Source of the DNA: CAVVAL01 sp963740215
Lineage (GTDB): Bacteria; Actinomycetota; Actinomycetes; Mycobacteriales; Cryptosporangiaceae
NCBI GenBank assembly: GCA_963740215.1
Contig: CAVUDJ010000019.1
Location: 1,302,001 to 1,366,000 of the forward strand
Length of the DNA: 64,000 nucleotides
Direction of reading: 5' to 3'
In this document: positions 30,457-39,030 of the stretch, piece by piece
Layout: every line of letters starts with the position of its first letter
How positions within the stretch are numbered: position 1 is the stretch's first letter
Made by a program: the position numbers and the translations under genes
The notes under the pieces: generated by a model
The model's database searches: none
Told to the model about the DNA's origin: nothing
Seen by the model: the letters and a program-made list of their open reading frames with translations, nothing else

Positions 30457-31795
30457 TCACGACGCCGGGCGGGCGAACTTCGGCGCCCGGAGTTCCCGTA
30501 CCGCGTTGATCCGCACTGTACGGCTCTGGGCGAGCATCGCGTCGCCGCCGTCCTGGCCGACGGTCTCGACGATGCCGCCCGGGATGCGCAGGGCGCTCTC
30601 CATCGTCGGCGGGTCGCCGATCACCGTGATCACGTACGGTCCGGCCATCCGCTTCCCGTCCACCTCGATGCCTTCGTCCCCGTTGTCGGCGAAGTACGTG
30701 GAGACGCCGATGCGGACCACGACGCCCTCCTTGCCGGCGATCTGCATCGCCTCGGCGCCGGCGCCGCGCAGCTCCTCGACCGTGTCCAGGATCGTGGACG
30801 CCGCCAGCCGCTCCCCCGGCTTCTCGATCAGGGTGATCATCAGGCCGGGGCCTTCGGCCGCGACCGTGCCGGCGAGTATGCCCAGCTCAGTGGTACGGCG
30901 GCGCGCGTCGGCCAGCGACGCCTCCGAACCCTGCGCGCGCGAGCTGATCGTCTCGCGGCGGAACTCCAGGTCGGTGATCTCGCTGCGCAGGCGGTCCTCG
31001 CGGGAGTCCAGCTCGTCGAGGATCCGGACCAGGTCACTCTGCCTGGCGTTCGCGAACTGCGACTCGCCCTCGTTGCTGCGTAGCTGCGCGGCGAGGGCGA
31101 ACCCGAGCACCCCGCACAGGAACGCGACCACGACCGCCGACCGGACCGTCGGGCGCGCCGTCCTGCGCCGCTTCCGGGCGGGCCTCACCGGCTGCGCGGC
31201 AGCCACGGGCTCATCGGCGACCGGCTCGGCCCCGGGCTTCCGCCCAGACTCAGCCTGCGCCTCCGCCTCGGCCCCCGCGTCGGCCTCAACCTCCGCCTTA
31301 GGCTCAACCTCCGCGCTCAGGCTCAACCTGCTCGGCCTCCCGCAGGCTCAATCTCCGCCTTAGGCGCGACCTCCGCGTCGGGCTCGGCCTTGGGGCCGAC
31401 CGGTTCGGCCCGAGACCCGACGGCACCAGCCTCACCGGCACCCGGCTCAGCAACCTCAGCCCCGCGGCACCCGGCCACCGGCCCGGCTCAGCAACCTCAG
31501 CCCCTGCGCCTTCCGGCCCAACGGCACCCGGCTCAACGGCACCCGGCCCAGCGGCACCCGACCGAGCCGCGTCGGCCTCGGCGCCCGGCACGCCCGGTGC
31601 ACGCGGACCAGGGTCGGCCGTGCGCTGGGCCGGCGGCCGAGCCTCAGCGGCGGCGTCGACATTGCCACCATCGGGCGCGGCCTTGACCTCGGGCGCGGCT
31701 TCGGTGTCGGGCCTCGCCGACGAGGTGGCCCGGCTCTCGGGATCGACGGCATCCGGCTCGCGCCGAGGCGACGGCTTACGACGGCCGGTGCTCAT
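30457..31795 (-). CDS. DUF881 membrane protein with a frame-broken low-complexity N-terminal tail
   Basis: From 31326 downstream the frame encodes an acidic Ala/Glu stretch, a basic patch, one transmembrane segment (SAVVVAFLCGVLGFALAA), a coiled-coil region and a DUF881 domain (GPGLMITLIEKPG, VVVRIGVSTYFAD). The natural start is probably ATG 31795, which overlaps the small basic protein stop by 4 nt and opens MSTGRRKPSPRRE. Between 31490 and 31330 the Ala/Glu/Pro-rich reading jumps frame twice; a 20-bp repeat copied 41 bp apart (31441-31460 and 31482-31501) accounts for the first jump. A TTG start at 31326 would avoid this. DUF881 proteins (Rv1825-like) are conserved cell-envelope proteins of unknown function. 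Confidence 0.7.
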
Positions 31796-32124
31796 GCGCG
31801 GAACACATGTCGGCGGATGGCGGCGACGTTGCCGAAGATGCGGACGCCGAGGACGACCACGACGCCGGTGGAGAGCTGCCCGCCGACGCCGAGCTTGTCA
31901 CCGAGGTACACGATCAGCCCGGCGACGAGGACGTTCGACACGAACGAGACGACGAAGACCTTGTCGTCGAAGATGCCGTCGAGTCTGGCCCGGATCCCGC
32001 CGAACACCGCGTCGAGGGCCGCGACCACCGCGATCGGCAGGTACGGCGCCAGCGCGGCCGGCACGCTCGGTTCGATGAGCAGCCCGGCCGCGATCCCGAC
32101 GATCAGCGCGAGTGCGGGGATCAA
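31792..32124 (-). CDS. sbp: Small basic protein (DUF1290), Rv1824-like
   Basis: A 110-residue membrane protein with about three hydrophobic segments and the hallmark IEPSVPAALAPYLPIAVVAALDAVFGGIRA, matching the small basic protein family found beside DUF881 genes in Gram-positive bacteria. The start is TTG 32124, with GGAGGTG nearby and a 4-nt overlap with the preceding DUF881 stop. Its stop overlaps the ATG of the next DUF881 gene. The three-gene set is thus translated as a unit, and its products probably work together in the membrane. Confidence 0.88.
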   Translation of the reverse strand: MIPALALIVGIAAGLLIEPSVPAALAPYLPIAVVAALDAVFGGIRARLDGIFDDKVFVVSFVSNVLVAGLIVYLGDKLGVGGQLSTGVVVVLGVRIFGNVAAIRRHVFRA

Positions 32125-33110
32125 CGTCCACCTCCGGTGGGTGAGGGTACGGGCTTCGTCGGGCTCCCACTTGGGAGCGGGGTGTCCTCGTCGCGGTCGT
32201 CGGCGGCGCCGGGCGCGTGGGCGTAGGTGAGCGGGGTGCCGGCGGAGGCGGGCAGCGACAGCTCGTCGGCGCGCTCCACCTCGAACGTCATCTTGTACCG
32301 CTGGACGTAGCCGCGGAATCGGCGGGCGACGCTGGAGCCGGTGAACCGCGAGTGCAGCTGGTCGGCGTCGCCGACGGCCTTGATCTCGTACGGGCTGCTG
32401 ACCGGGCGCAGGTCGACGAGGATCGCCTCGCCTGCGAGGCGGATCGTGGACGTGGGCGTGAGCCGCTGGTTGTCGATCGTGACGGCCTCGGCGCCGGCCC
32501 GCCACAGCGCGTTGACAAGTTCCTGCAGGTCGCGGTCCAGCACGCGGGCGAGGTCGAGCTCGCCGGTGGGTTCGCCGGTGACGGGGTCGACCGGCGGTGG
32601 CCCGTCGCCGACGTTGACGACGACACCAGGGCCTTCGACGGAGGCGAGTCCGGTGACGGTCTCCAGCTGGTCGAGCTGGCGTGCGGCCTGCTGGCCGGCG
32701 GCGCTTTCGGCGAGGGCGGCCTCGCGTTCAGCCGCGAGCTGTTCGCGGAGGCCGTCGGCCTGCTGCTGCATGCTGTCGGCGGCGGCGGAGCGCCGCTTGA
32801 TGTCCTCGACGAGCTCGGCCTTGGCGCGAGCGTTGTCGGGGGCCTTGGCGACGGCCTGCTGGTAGGCGATGGCGACGATGACGCCGATCAGCAGGAGCGT
32901 CAGCGCGGTGGCCAGCACCCGCAGCCTGCGCGCGGTCGCGCCGGGCGGCTGCTCGCGTTCCCTGCGTTCGGCCGCGGCGGCGTACCCGGCGTCGAGGTGG
33001 TTGTTCATCAGCTCGGCGAGCATCTGCAGGCCGGGCGAGGGCGGGGCGCCGCGCCACGGGCCGCGGAGGATGCTGGCCGGAGTGGGCCGGGGTTTCGGCG
33101 GTTGGCTCAT
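32121..33110 (-). CDS. DUF881 membrane protein, Rv1823-like
   Basis: A 329-residue protein: a cytoplasmic N-terminus of about 65 residues, one transmembrane helix (LATALTLLLIGVIVAIAY), a coiled coil (about residues 90-140) and an external DUF881 domain (GPGVVVNVGDGPP, AEAVTIDNQRLTPTSTIRLAG, GYVQRYKMTFEV). It is the paralogue of the DUF881 protein encoded downstream of the small basic protein. The ATG overlaps the end of pgsA2 by 4 nt. The biochemical role of the family is not known; the conserved link with pgsA2 and secA2 points to the cell envelope. Confidence 0.88.
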   Translation of the reverse strand: MSQPPKPRPTPASILRGPWRGAPPSPGLQMLAELMNNHLDAGYAAAAERREREQPPGATARRLRVLATALTLLLIGVIVAIAYQQAVAKAPDNARAKAELVEDIKRRSAAADSMQQQADGLREQLAAEREAALAESAAGQQAARQLDQLETVTGLASVEGPGVVVNVGDGPPPVDPVTGEPTGELDLARVLDRDLQELVNALWRAGAEAVTIDNQRLTPTSTIRLAGEAILVDLRPVSSPYEIKAVGDADQLHSRFTGSSVARRFRGYVQRYKMTFEVERADELSLPASAGTPLTYAHAPGAADDRDEDTPLPSGSPTKPVPSPTGGGR

Positions 33111-33706
33111 CCGGACACCTCCCGGTGGTCGGCGCGGATCAGGGTGGCCAACTGGACGAGGTAGAGCAGGCCGGCCCAGCAGTAGAGGGTGCTGCCCCAG
33201 ATCGTGAACGCCCAGGCGAACGGCGCCACGGCCGTGAAACCGTCCACCTCGGACAGCAGGAGGAGCGGGAAACCGACGAGGAGGTTGAAGGTGGCGGCCT
33301 TGCCGAGGAAGTGCACGGGCAGCGGGCCGTACCCGTAGTGGCGCAGGACGGGAAGGGTGAACGCGAGGACGACGTCGCGCCCGACGAGCGCTACGGCGAG
33401 CCACCAGGGGATGATGCCGCGGATCAGGAACGCGGCCACGGTGGCCACGATGTAGAGGCGGTCGGCGAGCGGATCGAGGAGCTGCCCGACCCGGCTGACC
33501 TGGCCCCAGGCGCGAGCGAGCCGCCCGTCGAGCCAGTCGGAGAAGCCGCTGAAAATGAGGACGGCGACGGCGAGAAGGTCGGCCTCGGGGCCGAGGATGA
33601 GCCAGAGGAAGAGGGGCACGCCGAGGAGCCGGAGCAGGCTCAGCGCGTTCGGCAGGGTGAGCACCCGGTTGCTCACCTGCGCGTCGTTGGGCGTCCGCAC
33701 GGTCAC
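33107..33706 (-). CDS. pgsA2: CDP-alcohol phosphatidyltransferase, PgsA2-like
   Basis: A 199-residue integral membrane enzyme with the complete family motif DWLDGRLARAWGQVSRVGQ...DPLAD (D-x2-DG-x2-AR-x8-G-x3-D-x3-D), which binds Mg and the CDP-diacylglycerol donor. It makes a phospholipid by moving the phosphatidyl group onto an alcohol; the acceptor is uncertain. By synteny it corresponds to M. tuberculosis Rv1822. GTG 33706 starts the gene, and the stop overlaps the DUF881 start. Four genes not present at this place in M. tuberculosis separate it here from secA2. Confidence 0.9.
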   Translation of the reverse strand: MTVRTPNDAQVSNRVLTLPNALSLLRLLGVPLFLWLILGPEADLLAVAVLIFSGFSDWLDGRLARAWGQVSRVGQLLDPLADRLYIVATVAAFLIRGIIPWWLAVALVGRDVVLAFTLPVLRHYGYGPLPVHFLGKAATFNLLVGFPLLLLSEVDGFTAVAPFAWAFTIWGSTLYCWAGLLYLVQLATLIRADHREVSG

Positions 33707-33748
33707 CGGGCCGACCCGGATCGGAGTGTCACCGGGCCTCCTTCGTAG

Positions 33749-34513
33749 TCAGCTGAGCCCGTCTGCTGAATCCTGCCATGCGGGGACTAGCCGACCGACG
33801 ATGGCCGGGTTCTCGACGTGCGCGTTGTGGCCGGTGCCGGGCAGTACGGCGGCGTCCGGGTCGAGGGCGCGGAGGCGGTCCGGGTCGACCATGTGGTCGC
33901 CGTCACCGGCGGCGAGTCGGACCGGGCAGCGTGCGGCGGCGAGTAGTTCGGGCATGTCGGGAGCGCCGACGCCGAACGCGGCAGGGTCGAGGGCGAGCCG
34001 CCAGCCCTCGACGTCGCGGCGGACACCGGCGGCCGCACGCGGATCGTCAGTGGGAATCAACCCGGTGAGGCCGGCGACCTTGAGGTGGCGTTCGATCGCG
34101 GCGTCCTCGGTGGGGAACGTGGCGACCGGGCGGCGGGCGAGCGCGGCGGCGCGGTCCAGCTCGTCGATGGTCCAGTGGATCTTGATGCCGACGCCGACCA
34201 CCGCGACCGGTGCCGGCCCGTGCCGCCCGGCGGCGAGTTCGAGTGCGAGCACGCCGCCGAGCGAGTGGCCGAGGATCGTGGTCTGGCTGTCGACCAGGCC
34301 GGCGAGGGCGGCGGCCAGGTCGCCGAACGTGTACCGGGGCAGTGGCGCGGAGCGCCCGTGGCCGGGCAGGTCGGGCGCGATCCAGCGGCCCGGCCAGTGC
34401 CTCTCGGCATGGGAGGTCAGGCCGTCCCAGACCTCGCTCGTGGCGCCGAGCCCGTGCAGCAGGAGCAGCGTGGGGCCCGGCCGGCCGCCGGTGCGGGTCC
34501 AGAGGTCCGCCAC
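33749..34513 (-). CDS. Alpha/beta-hydrolase
   Basis: A cytoplasmic hydrolase of 254 residues. The oxyanion block LLLLHGLGATSEVWDGL, nucleophile elbow GHSLGG (near residue 88), acid region AAGDGDHMVDPD and the final GTGHNAHVENP histidine form a full catalytic set. It follows the thioesterase gene by 7 nt and precedes pgsA2 by 42 nt, so it belongs to the TetR-thioesterase-hydrolase set. The substrate cannot be deduced; an ester or thioester is likely given the neighbour. Confidence 0.85.
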   Translation of the reverse strand: MADLWTRTGGRPGPTLLLLHGLGATSEVWDGLTSHAERHWPGRWIAPDLPGHGRSAPLPRYTFGDLAAALAGLVDSQTTILGHSLGGVLALELAAGRHGPAPVAVVGVGIKIHWTIDELDRAAALARRPVATFPTEDAAIERHLKVAGLTGLIPTDDPRAAAGVRRDVEGWRLALDPAAFGVGAPDMPELLAAARCPVRLAAGDGDHMVDPDRLRALDPDAAVLPGTGHNAHVENPAIVGRLVPAWQDSADGLS

Positions 34514-34520
34514 GGCGCCG

Positions 34521-35312
34521 TCAGCCGATCGGCTGGACGACGGCGAGCTGGCGGGACATCGCGACCAGCTGCCCTTCGGCGTCCCAGAGGTCGACGTCCT
34601 CCTCGATCATGCCGGCGATCAGCGCGCGGCTGCGGACCCGTGCCTGGAGCCACCCGTCGGCGGGCGGCTGCCGGAAGTGGACGGTGAGTTCGACGGTGGG
34701 CACCACGACGCCGTCCGCGACCTCGTAGATCACCGGGGGGAACGCGTCGACGACGAGCGGCAGCGCGGCGAGGTCGATCGGGCGGCCGTCGGCGAACCGG
34801 ATCCACGCGTCGAGCTGCGCGGTCTCGGACTTGGCGCCACGGACCCACCGTGAGGTCGGTGTGACCCGGTAGTCGAAGCGGTGCGCGATGCTCGCGGCGA
34901 CGTCCGGTGGGGACGGGAGCGTGACGCAGTCGTCGGGTCCGGGGATCTGCGGCGGCGCGGCCGAGAAGCCGTGCTCGCCGGGCGCGTTGCCCGTGGTGTA
35001 GCCCGCGAGGAGCCGCAGCCGCTCGGTACCGTCCTGGCACAGGGACGCGGTCGCGGTGCTGATCAGGCGGCCGGTGCGCACCACGTCGACGTCGATCTCC
35101 GCCTTGCCGACCGAGCCGGGGCGCAGGAAGTGACCCGTGACGGTGAGCGGCTGCCGCCCGTCGAGGCTCCTGCTGAGAGCGGCGAGGGCGGTGGCGAAGA
35201 GGTAGCCGCCGTTCGGCCTGCCTTCGAGGCCGTTCCAGGCGTCGGTGATGTCGGCGTGCCATCGCCCGTCGCCCGCGGCGGTGAGGGCGGTGTCGGCGTC
35301 GAACCGGGTCAT
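34521..35312 (-). CDS. Acyl-CoA thioesterase, double hotdog (TesB-like)
   Basis: A 263-residue protein built of two hotdog halves: GLEGRPNGGYLFATALAAL and VTGHFLRPGSVGKAEIDVDVVRTGRLISTA in the first, VPTVELTVHFRQPPADGWLQARVRSR and EEDVDLWDAEGQLVAMSRQLAVV in the second. This is the layout of TesB-like acyl-CoA thioesterases, which release free acids from CoA. Its ATG overlaps the TetR stop by 4 nt, so it is the first enzyme gene under that regulator. The chain length or type it acts on is unknown. Confidence 0.85.
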   Translation of the reverse strand: MTRFDADTALTAAGDGRWHADITDAWNGLEGRPNGGYLFATALAALSRSLDGRQPLTVTGHFLRPGSVGKAEIDVDVVRTGRLISTATASLCQDGTERLRLLAGYTTGNAPGEHGFSAAPPQIPGPDDCVTLPSPPDVAASIAHRFDYRVTPTSRWVRGAKSETAQLDAWIRFADGRPIDLAALPLVVDAFPPVIYEVADGVVVPTVELTVHFRQPPADGWLQARVRSRALIAGMIEEDVDLWDAEGQLVAMSRQLAVVQPIG

Positions 35313-35914
35313 CGTGCTGCCTCCGTGGTGGTGCGTAGCTGGTCGAGCGCGCGGTCGAGGGTGGCGAGGGCGGCGCCGGTGTCCTGGTGTCCGAGGAGCA
35401 GGTGGGTGGCGAGCCCGGTGGTGAGGGCGAGCAGGCGCGGCGCTTCGACGGCCGGGTCCAGATCGGCCCGCAGTTGGCCGGCGTCCTGCGCGTCGGCCAG
35501 GAGTCGCTGGAGCGCACCGAGGGTCTGCCGGTGGACGCTGAGCAGGTCGGCGGCGAGACGCTCGTCGGTGACGGCCCGGATCAGGAACGCGTTCTCCAGC
35601 AGGGCGTCGGTCCGGCTGGCGGCGTCGGTGGGCAGGAACGCGGCAAGTACGGCGCGGAGGAGGTCGACCGGGGTCAGCGGGTCCGGCAGGTGGCCGAGGA
35701 TGCGGGTGCAGCGGCGTTCGCCCGCGCGTCCGGCGGCGTAGCGCAGGAGTTCGTCGCGGTTGGCGAAGTAGTGCTGGACGTGCCCCTTGGACACCCCGGC
35801 CTCGGCAGCGATCTCGGCCAGGCTGACAGCCTCCAGCCCGCTCGCGGCGGCGAGGCGCCACACGGCTTCGGCGATGGCGTGCCGGCGCTGCTCGTGGTCG
35901 ACGACCTTCGGCAC
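35309..35914 (-). CDS. TetR-family regulator
   Basis: A 201-residue repressor-type protein with an N-terminal helix-turn-helix (VSLAEIAAEAGVSKGHVQHYFANRDELL) and a helical ligand domain of the BetI-like C-terminal type. GTG 35914 is preferred to TTG 35920 because AAGGG lies 7 nt before it. A perfect 18-bp palindrome lies 19 bp upstream of the start and is the likely operator. The thioesterase gene overlaps its end, and the hydrolase follows, so all three are probably one autoregulated operon sensing an acyl-CoA or similar ligand. Confidence 0.88.
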   Translation of the reverse strand: MPKVVDHEQRRHAIAEAVWRLAAASGLEAVSLAEIAAEAGVSKGHVQHYFANRDELLRYAAGRAGERRCTRILGHLPDPLTPVDLLRAVLAAFLPTDAASRTDALLENAFLIRAVTDERLAADLLSVHRQTLGALQRLLADAQDAGQLRADLDPAVEAPRLLALTTGLATHLLLGHQDTGAALATLDRALDQLRTTTEAAR

Positions 35915-35932
35915 CGGCAACCCTTCTGTTTC

Positions 35933-35950
35933 GCAATCCGATCGGATTGC
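35933..35950. promoter_or_regulatory. Perfect 18-bp operator palindrome for the adjacent TetR regulator
   Basis: GCAATCCGATCGGATTGC is exactly self-complementary and lies between the TetR gene and the divergent carboxypeptidase gene, 19 bp before the TetR start. Its place suggests autoregulation. Confidence 0.75.
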
Positions 35951-36175
35951 AATGTATCAGCCGGTCTCGCGACGCACCTCGACGCCTCCGCAGCCGACCG
36001 GTTGCAGAAGGCGACAGAACACAGTTGGCCAGACCGCCGCAGATGCGGACGAACAGGTGCCAGCCTGCATCTTTATGGCATCAACAGAGACGAACGGGGT
36101 GTAATCCGGTGTACGGTGCCCGCGGTCGCGGAGCGTCCTCCACGGGGGCTGCCTGCCCCGGGGCGCCCGCGTTGA

Positions 36176-38674
36176 ATGGAGAGAACGTTGCGCCCACCGG
36201 ACTCCCTAGCACCGGCCAACGGCGGCCTGTCAACGCGGGCGAAGACCGCCGCTGCGACCGCGCTCGCGCTCGTCGGCGGCGGTCTGCTCATCGCCTCGCC
36301 CGCCGTGGACGCCGATCCGCCGCCCACCTTCGAGGCCGACAAGGCCGTCGCGCGTAACTGCTTCGCCGAGCCGGCCGGCGCGGTGTCCGGCGTCGCGAGC
36401 CGCACCGTCGAATCCACCGAGACCGGGCTGGTCCGGGTCCGCCTGACGGGCGGCGGCGACTGGGACGTCGCCGTGTTCGACCAGGCCACCGGCCGCGCCG
36501 TCGCCGGCTCGTCCGGTTTCCGCAGCGACGAGCTGGCCGAGGGCTTCGTCACCAAGGGCCAGAAGCTCGTGGTCCAGGGTTGCCGGTACGCCGGCGACGC
36601 GACGTCCGTGAACTACGGCATCGGCTTCGTCGGCGTCAGCACGACGCCGGTCGCCGGCGCCACGCAGGTCGTGCAGGTGCGCACCGCCGACCGCGCCGCC
36701 AAGCGCCGGCTTCAGGCCCTCGACCTCGACCTGACCGAGGCCGCGACCGCCACCACGATGGAGGTCGTGCTGCACGGCCAGGCCGACGTGGACAAGATCC
36801 GCAAGGCCGGCTTCACGTACGCGGTGAAGATCCCCGACCTGCGCAAGCGGATCGCCGCCAACCGCGCCGCCGACGCCGCGTTCGCCGCCAAGGCCGCGCC
36901 GTCGAAGTTGCCGAGCGGCCGCACCACGTACCGGCGTCTCGCCGACTACCAGTACGAGATGAAGGAGCTGGCCCGCACCAACCCGTGGCTGGCCAAGCAG
37001 ATCACGCTGTCGGAGAAGACCGTCGACGGGCGCTCCATCGACGGCCTGGAGATCACCTCCAACGTGAAGAACCTCAACGACGGCAAGCCCGTGTTCTTCA
37101 TGATGGGCGTGCACCACGCCCGCGAGTGGCCGTCCGGCGAGCACACCCTCGAATGGGCGTACGACCTGGTCAAGAACTACAAGCAGAACCGCCGGACGTC
37201 GCGCCTGGTGGACACCACCCGCACGATCGTCGTGCCGCTGGTCAACCCGGACGGGTTCACGGTGTCGCGTGAGGCCGTGCCGCTGGGCGACTTCAGCAAG
37301 TTCGACTACGAGATGAAGCGCAAGAACTGCCAGACGCTGGATGCGCCGCCGGAGGACCGGGTTGGGGTGTGTGCCGACAACCCCGGTGGGCGTACCCGCG
37401 GCGTCGACCTCAACCGCAACTACGGCGGCTTCTGGGGCGGACCCGGCGCAAGCACCAACCAGGCCAGCGACACCTACCGCGGATCGGCGCCGTTCTCCGA
37501 GCCCGAGGTCAAGGCCGTGCGGGCGCTGATCCAGCGGCGGCAGGTCACGAACCTCATCACCAACCACACCTACTCGAACCTGGTGCTGCGCGCGCCGAGC
37601 ATCCTCGACACCCGCCCGCCGCTGGACGAGCCGCTCGCCAAGGCGCTCGGCGCCAAGATGGCGAGCCACAACGGGTACGAGAACCAGGCCGGCTGGCAGC
37701 TCTACGACACCTCCGGCTCCACCGAGGACTGGAGCTTCTGGGTCACCGGCGGCCTCGCGTACACGTTCGAGATCGGCCCGACGGAGTTCCACCCGCCGTT
37801 CGAGACCGGTGTCGTCAACGAGTACCTCGGGCTCGGCGGCGCGGCCGGCGCAGGCAAGGGCGGCAACCGCGAGGCGTACTACGCGATGGCCGAGTCCACC
37901 GCGAACGCCGCGCACCACGCCACCGTCACCGGCTCGGCGCCGAAGGACTGGAAGCTGCGGGTCCGCAAGGAGTTCCAGACGCCGACGTCGCCGGTGATCG
38001 CGCCGGACGGCACCGTGGGCGACCCGATCCTGTACACGGACGTGCTCACGACGACACTCAAGGCGCCCGGCGGCCGGTTCAGCTGGGCGCTCAACCCGTC
38101 GACCCGCCCGTACGTCGCCGGACGGTTCGGCCGCAAGCCTGTGGCCAAGCCGCAGGCTCCGATCGCGTTCGCCAACCCGGACGGGCAGCCGGGCGAGAAC
38201 ACCGAGTCGAACCCGCTCGACGGCCCGCACGAGTCGATCCCGTTCACGATCAAGGGGCAGCCCGAGGTCGACAACGGCAAGGCGAACGTCCACATCGAGT
38301 GGGGCAACGCCGAGAGCGACTGGGACCTGTACATCGTCAACAGCGAGAACAAGATCGTCGGCCAGTCGGCGACCTTCGGTGACACCACCGAGGACGCCGC
38401 GCTGATCGACCCGCTGCCGGGCGAGTACCGGGCCATCGTCGTCAACTACGACCAGGTCGACGGCGCACCGTACGACGACTGGTCGAACGGCAAGGTGACG
38501 TTCGAGAACCCGGTTCCGCCGCTGATCGGCGTCAAGGAGTCGTGGACGCTCACCTGCGAGAAGCCGAACGGCAAGCTCGTCTCGGTACGCCAGGTGATCG
38601 TCGACCGGGGCCAGAGCGTCGACCTCGGCAACGCCTGCGCCAAGCCGGCACGCAAGCAGCGCGCGACCAGCTAG
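36176..38674 (+). CDS. Secreted M14 zinc carboxypeptidase
   Basis: An exported metallopeptidase of about 832 residues. A signal segment (KTAAATALALVGGGLLIASPAVDA) occupies residues 23-46. The M14 domain spans about 265-580: zinc motif GVHHAREWPSGEH (near 311), the third zinc His in ITNHTYSN, substrate-binding GVDLNRNYGGFW, and the catalytic Glu in YTFEIGPTE (near 532). About 100 residues before and 200 after look like beta-rich accessory domains of the pre-peptidase C-terminal type (DWDVAVFD; DWDLYIVNSENKIVG). The ATG at 36176 has no ribosome site; TTG 36188, with GGAGAG just before it, may be the true start. It is divergent from the TetR operon. Confidence 0.88.
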   Translation: MERTLRPPDSLAPANGGLSTRAKTAAATALALVGGGLLIASPAVDADPPPTFEADKAVARNCFAEPAGAVSGVASRTVESTETGLVRVRLTGGGDWDVAVFDQATGRAVAGSSGFRSDELAEGFVTKGQKLVVQGCRYAGDATSVNYGIGFVGVSTTPVAGATQVVQVRTADRAAKRRLQALDLDLTEAATATTMEVVLHGQADVDKIRKAGFTYAVKIPDLRKRIAANRAADAAFAAKAAPSKLPSGRTTYRRLADYQYEMKELARTNPWLAKQITLSEKTVDGRSIDGLEITSNVKNLNDGKPVFFMMGVHHAREWPSGEHTLEWAYDLVKNYKQNRRTSRLVDTTRTIVVPLVNPDGFTVSREAVPLGDFSKFDYEMKRKNCQTLDAPPEDRVGVCADNPGGRTRGVDLNRNYGGFWGGPGASTNQASDTYRGSAPFSEPEVKAVRALIQRRQVTNLITNHTYSNLVLRAPSILDTRPPLDEPLAKALGAKMASHNGYENQAGWQLYDTSGSTEDWSFWVTGGLAYTFEIGPTEFHPPFETGVVNEYLGLGGAAGAGKGGNREAYYAMAESTANAAHHATVTGSAPKDWKLRVRKEFQTPTSPVIAPDGTVGDPILYTDVLTTTLKAPGGRFSWALNPSTRPYVAGRFGRKPVAKPQAPIAFANPDGQPGENTESNPLDGPHESIPFTIKGQPEVDNGKANVHIEWGNAESDWDLYIVNSENKIVGQSATFGDTTEDAALIDPLPGEYRAIVVNYDQVDGAPYDDWSNGKVTFENPVPPLIGVKESWTLTCEKPNGKLVSVRQVIVDRGQSVDLGNACAKPARKQRATS

Positions 38675-38681
38675 ACCCGAG

Positions 38682-38722
38682 TGCGGTTGGATTGTGGAGC
38701 TCCGCTCCGCAATCCAACCGCA
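38682..38722 (+). terminator. Hairpin after the carboxypeptidase gene
   Basis: TGCGGTTGGATTGTGGAGC pairs over 19 bp (one G-U pair) with 38704-38722 around a 3-nt loop, starting 8 bp after the stop codon. Confidence 0.88.
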
Positions 38723-38922
38723 GCTGCGTTCTATTCCGAGGCTTCAGCATCGCCTCCACTGACGTTCAAGAGGGAACCTGGCTCGCTGATCTCACCAAAC
38801 CCGAAAGTCTTCTATTCGTTACGACCGGCTGGCCGGCGAGAAGCAGGGGCTGGCCAGCACGCCCGTCAGCCCCTCGCGCCGCCTCGCCGCTGCCGCCTCG
38901 CCGCTGCCGCCTCGCCCTCCCC

Positions 38923-38990
38923 GAACCGGACTGTTCCGGAAGTGGCGCCCAAACCGGACAGCCGATGCAGCCATTTCCCCGACAGTTCAC
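38923..38990 (+). repeat. Intergenic 67-bp element, family B copy 2
   Basis: It begins GAACCGGACTGTTCCGG and ends CCCCGACAGTT, in the direction of the upstream carboxypeptidase gene. Hairpin 1 is identical to that of copy 1; the loop CCCAAACC of hairpin 2 is kept but its right arm (GGACAGCC) pairs less well. It lies between convergent genes, 40 bp from the secA2 coding end. The rest of 38723-38922 holds no recognisable gene; a GCCGCCTCGCCGCT short repeat lies at 38870-38912. Confidence 0.8.
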
Positions 38991-39030
38991 GCCGTGCAAG
39001 TGATGAACAATAGCGACCGCAGCCGGCGCG

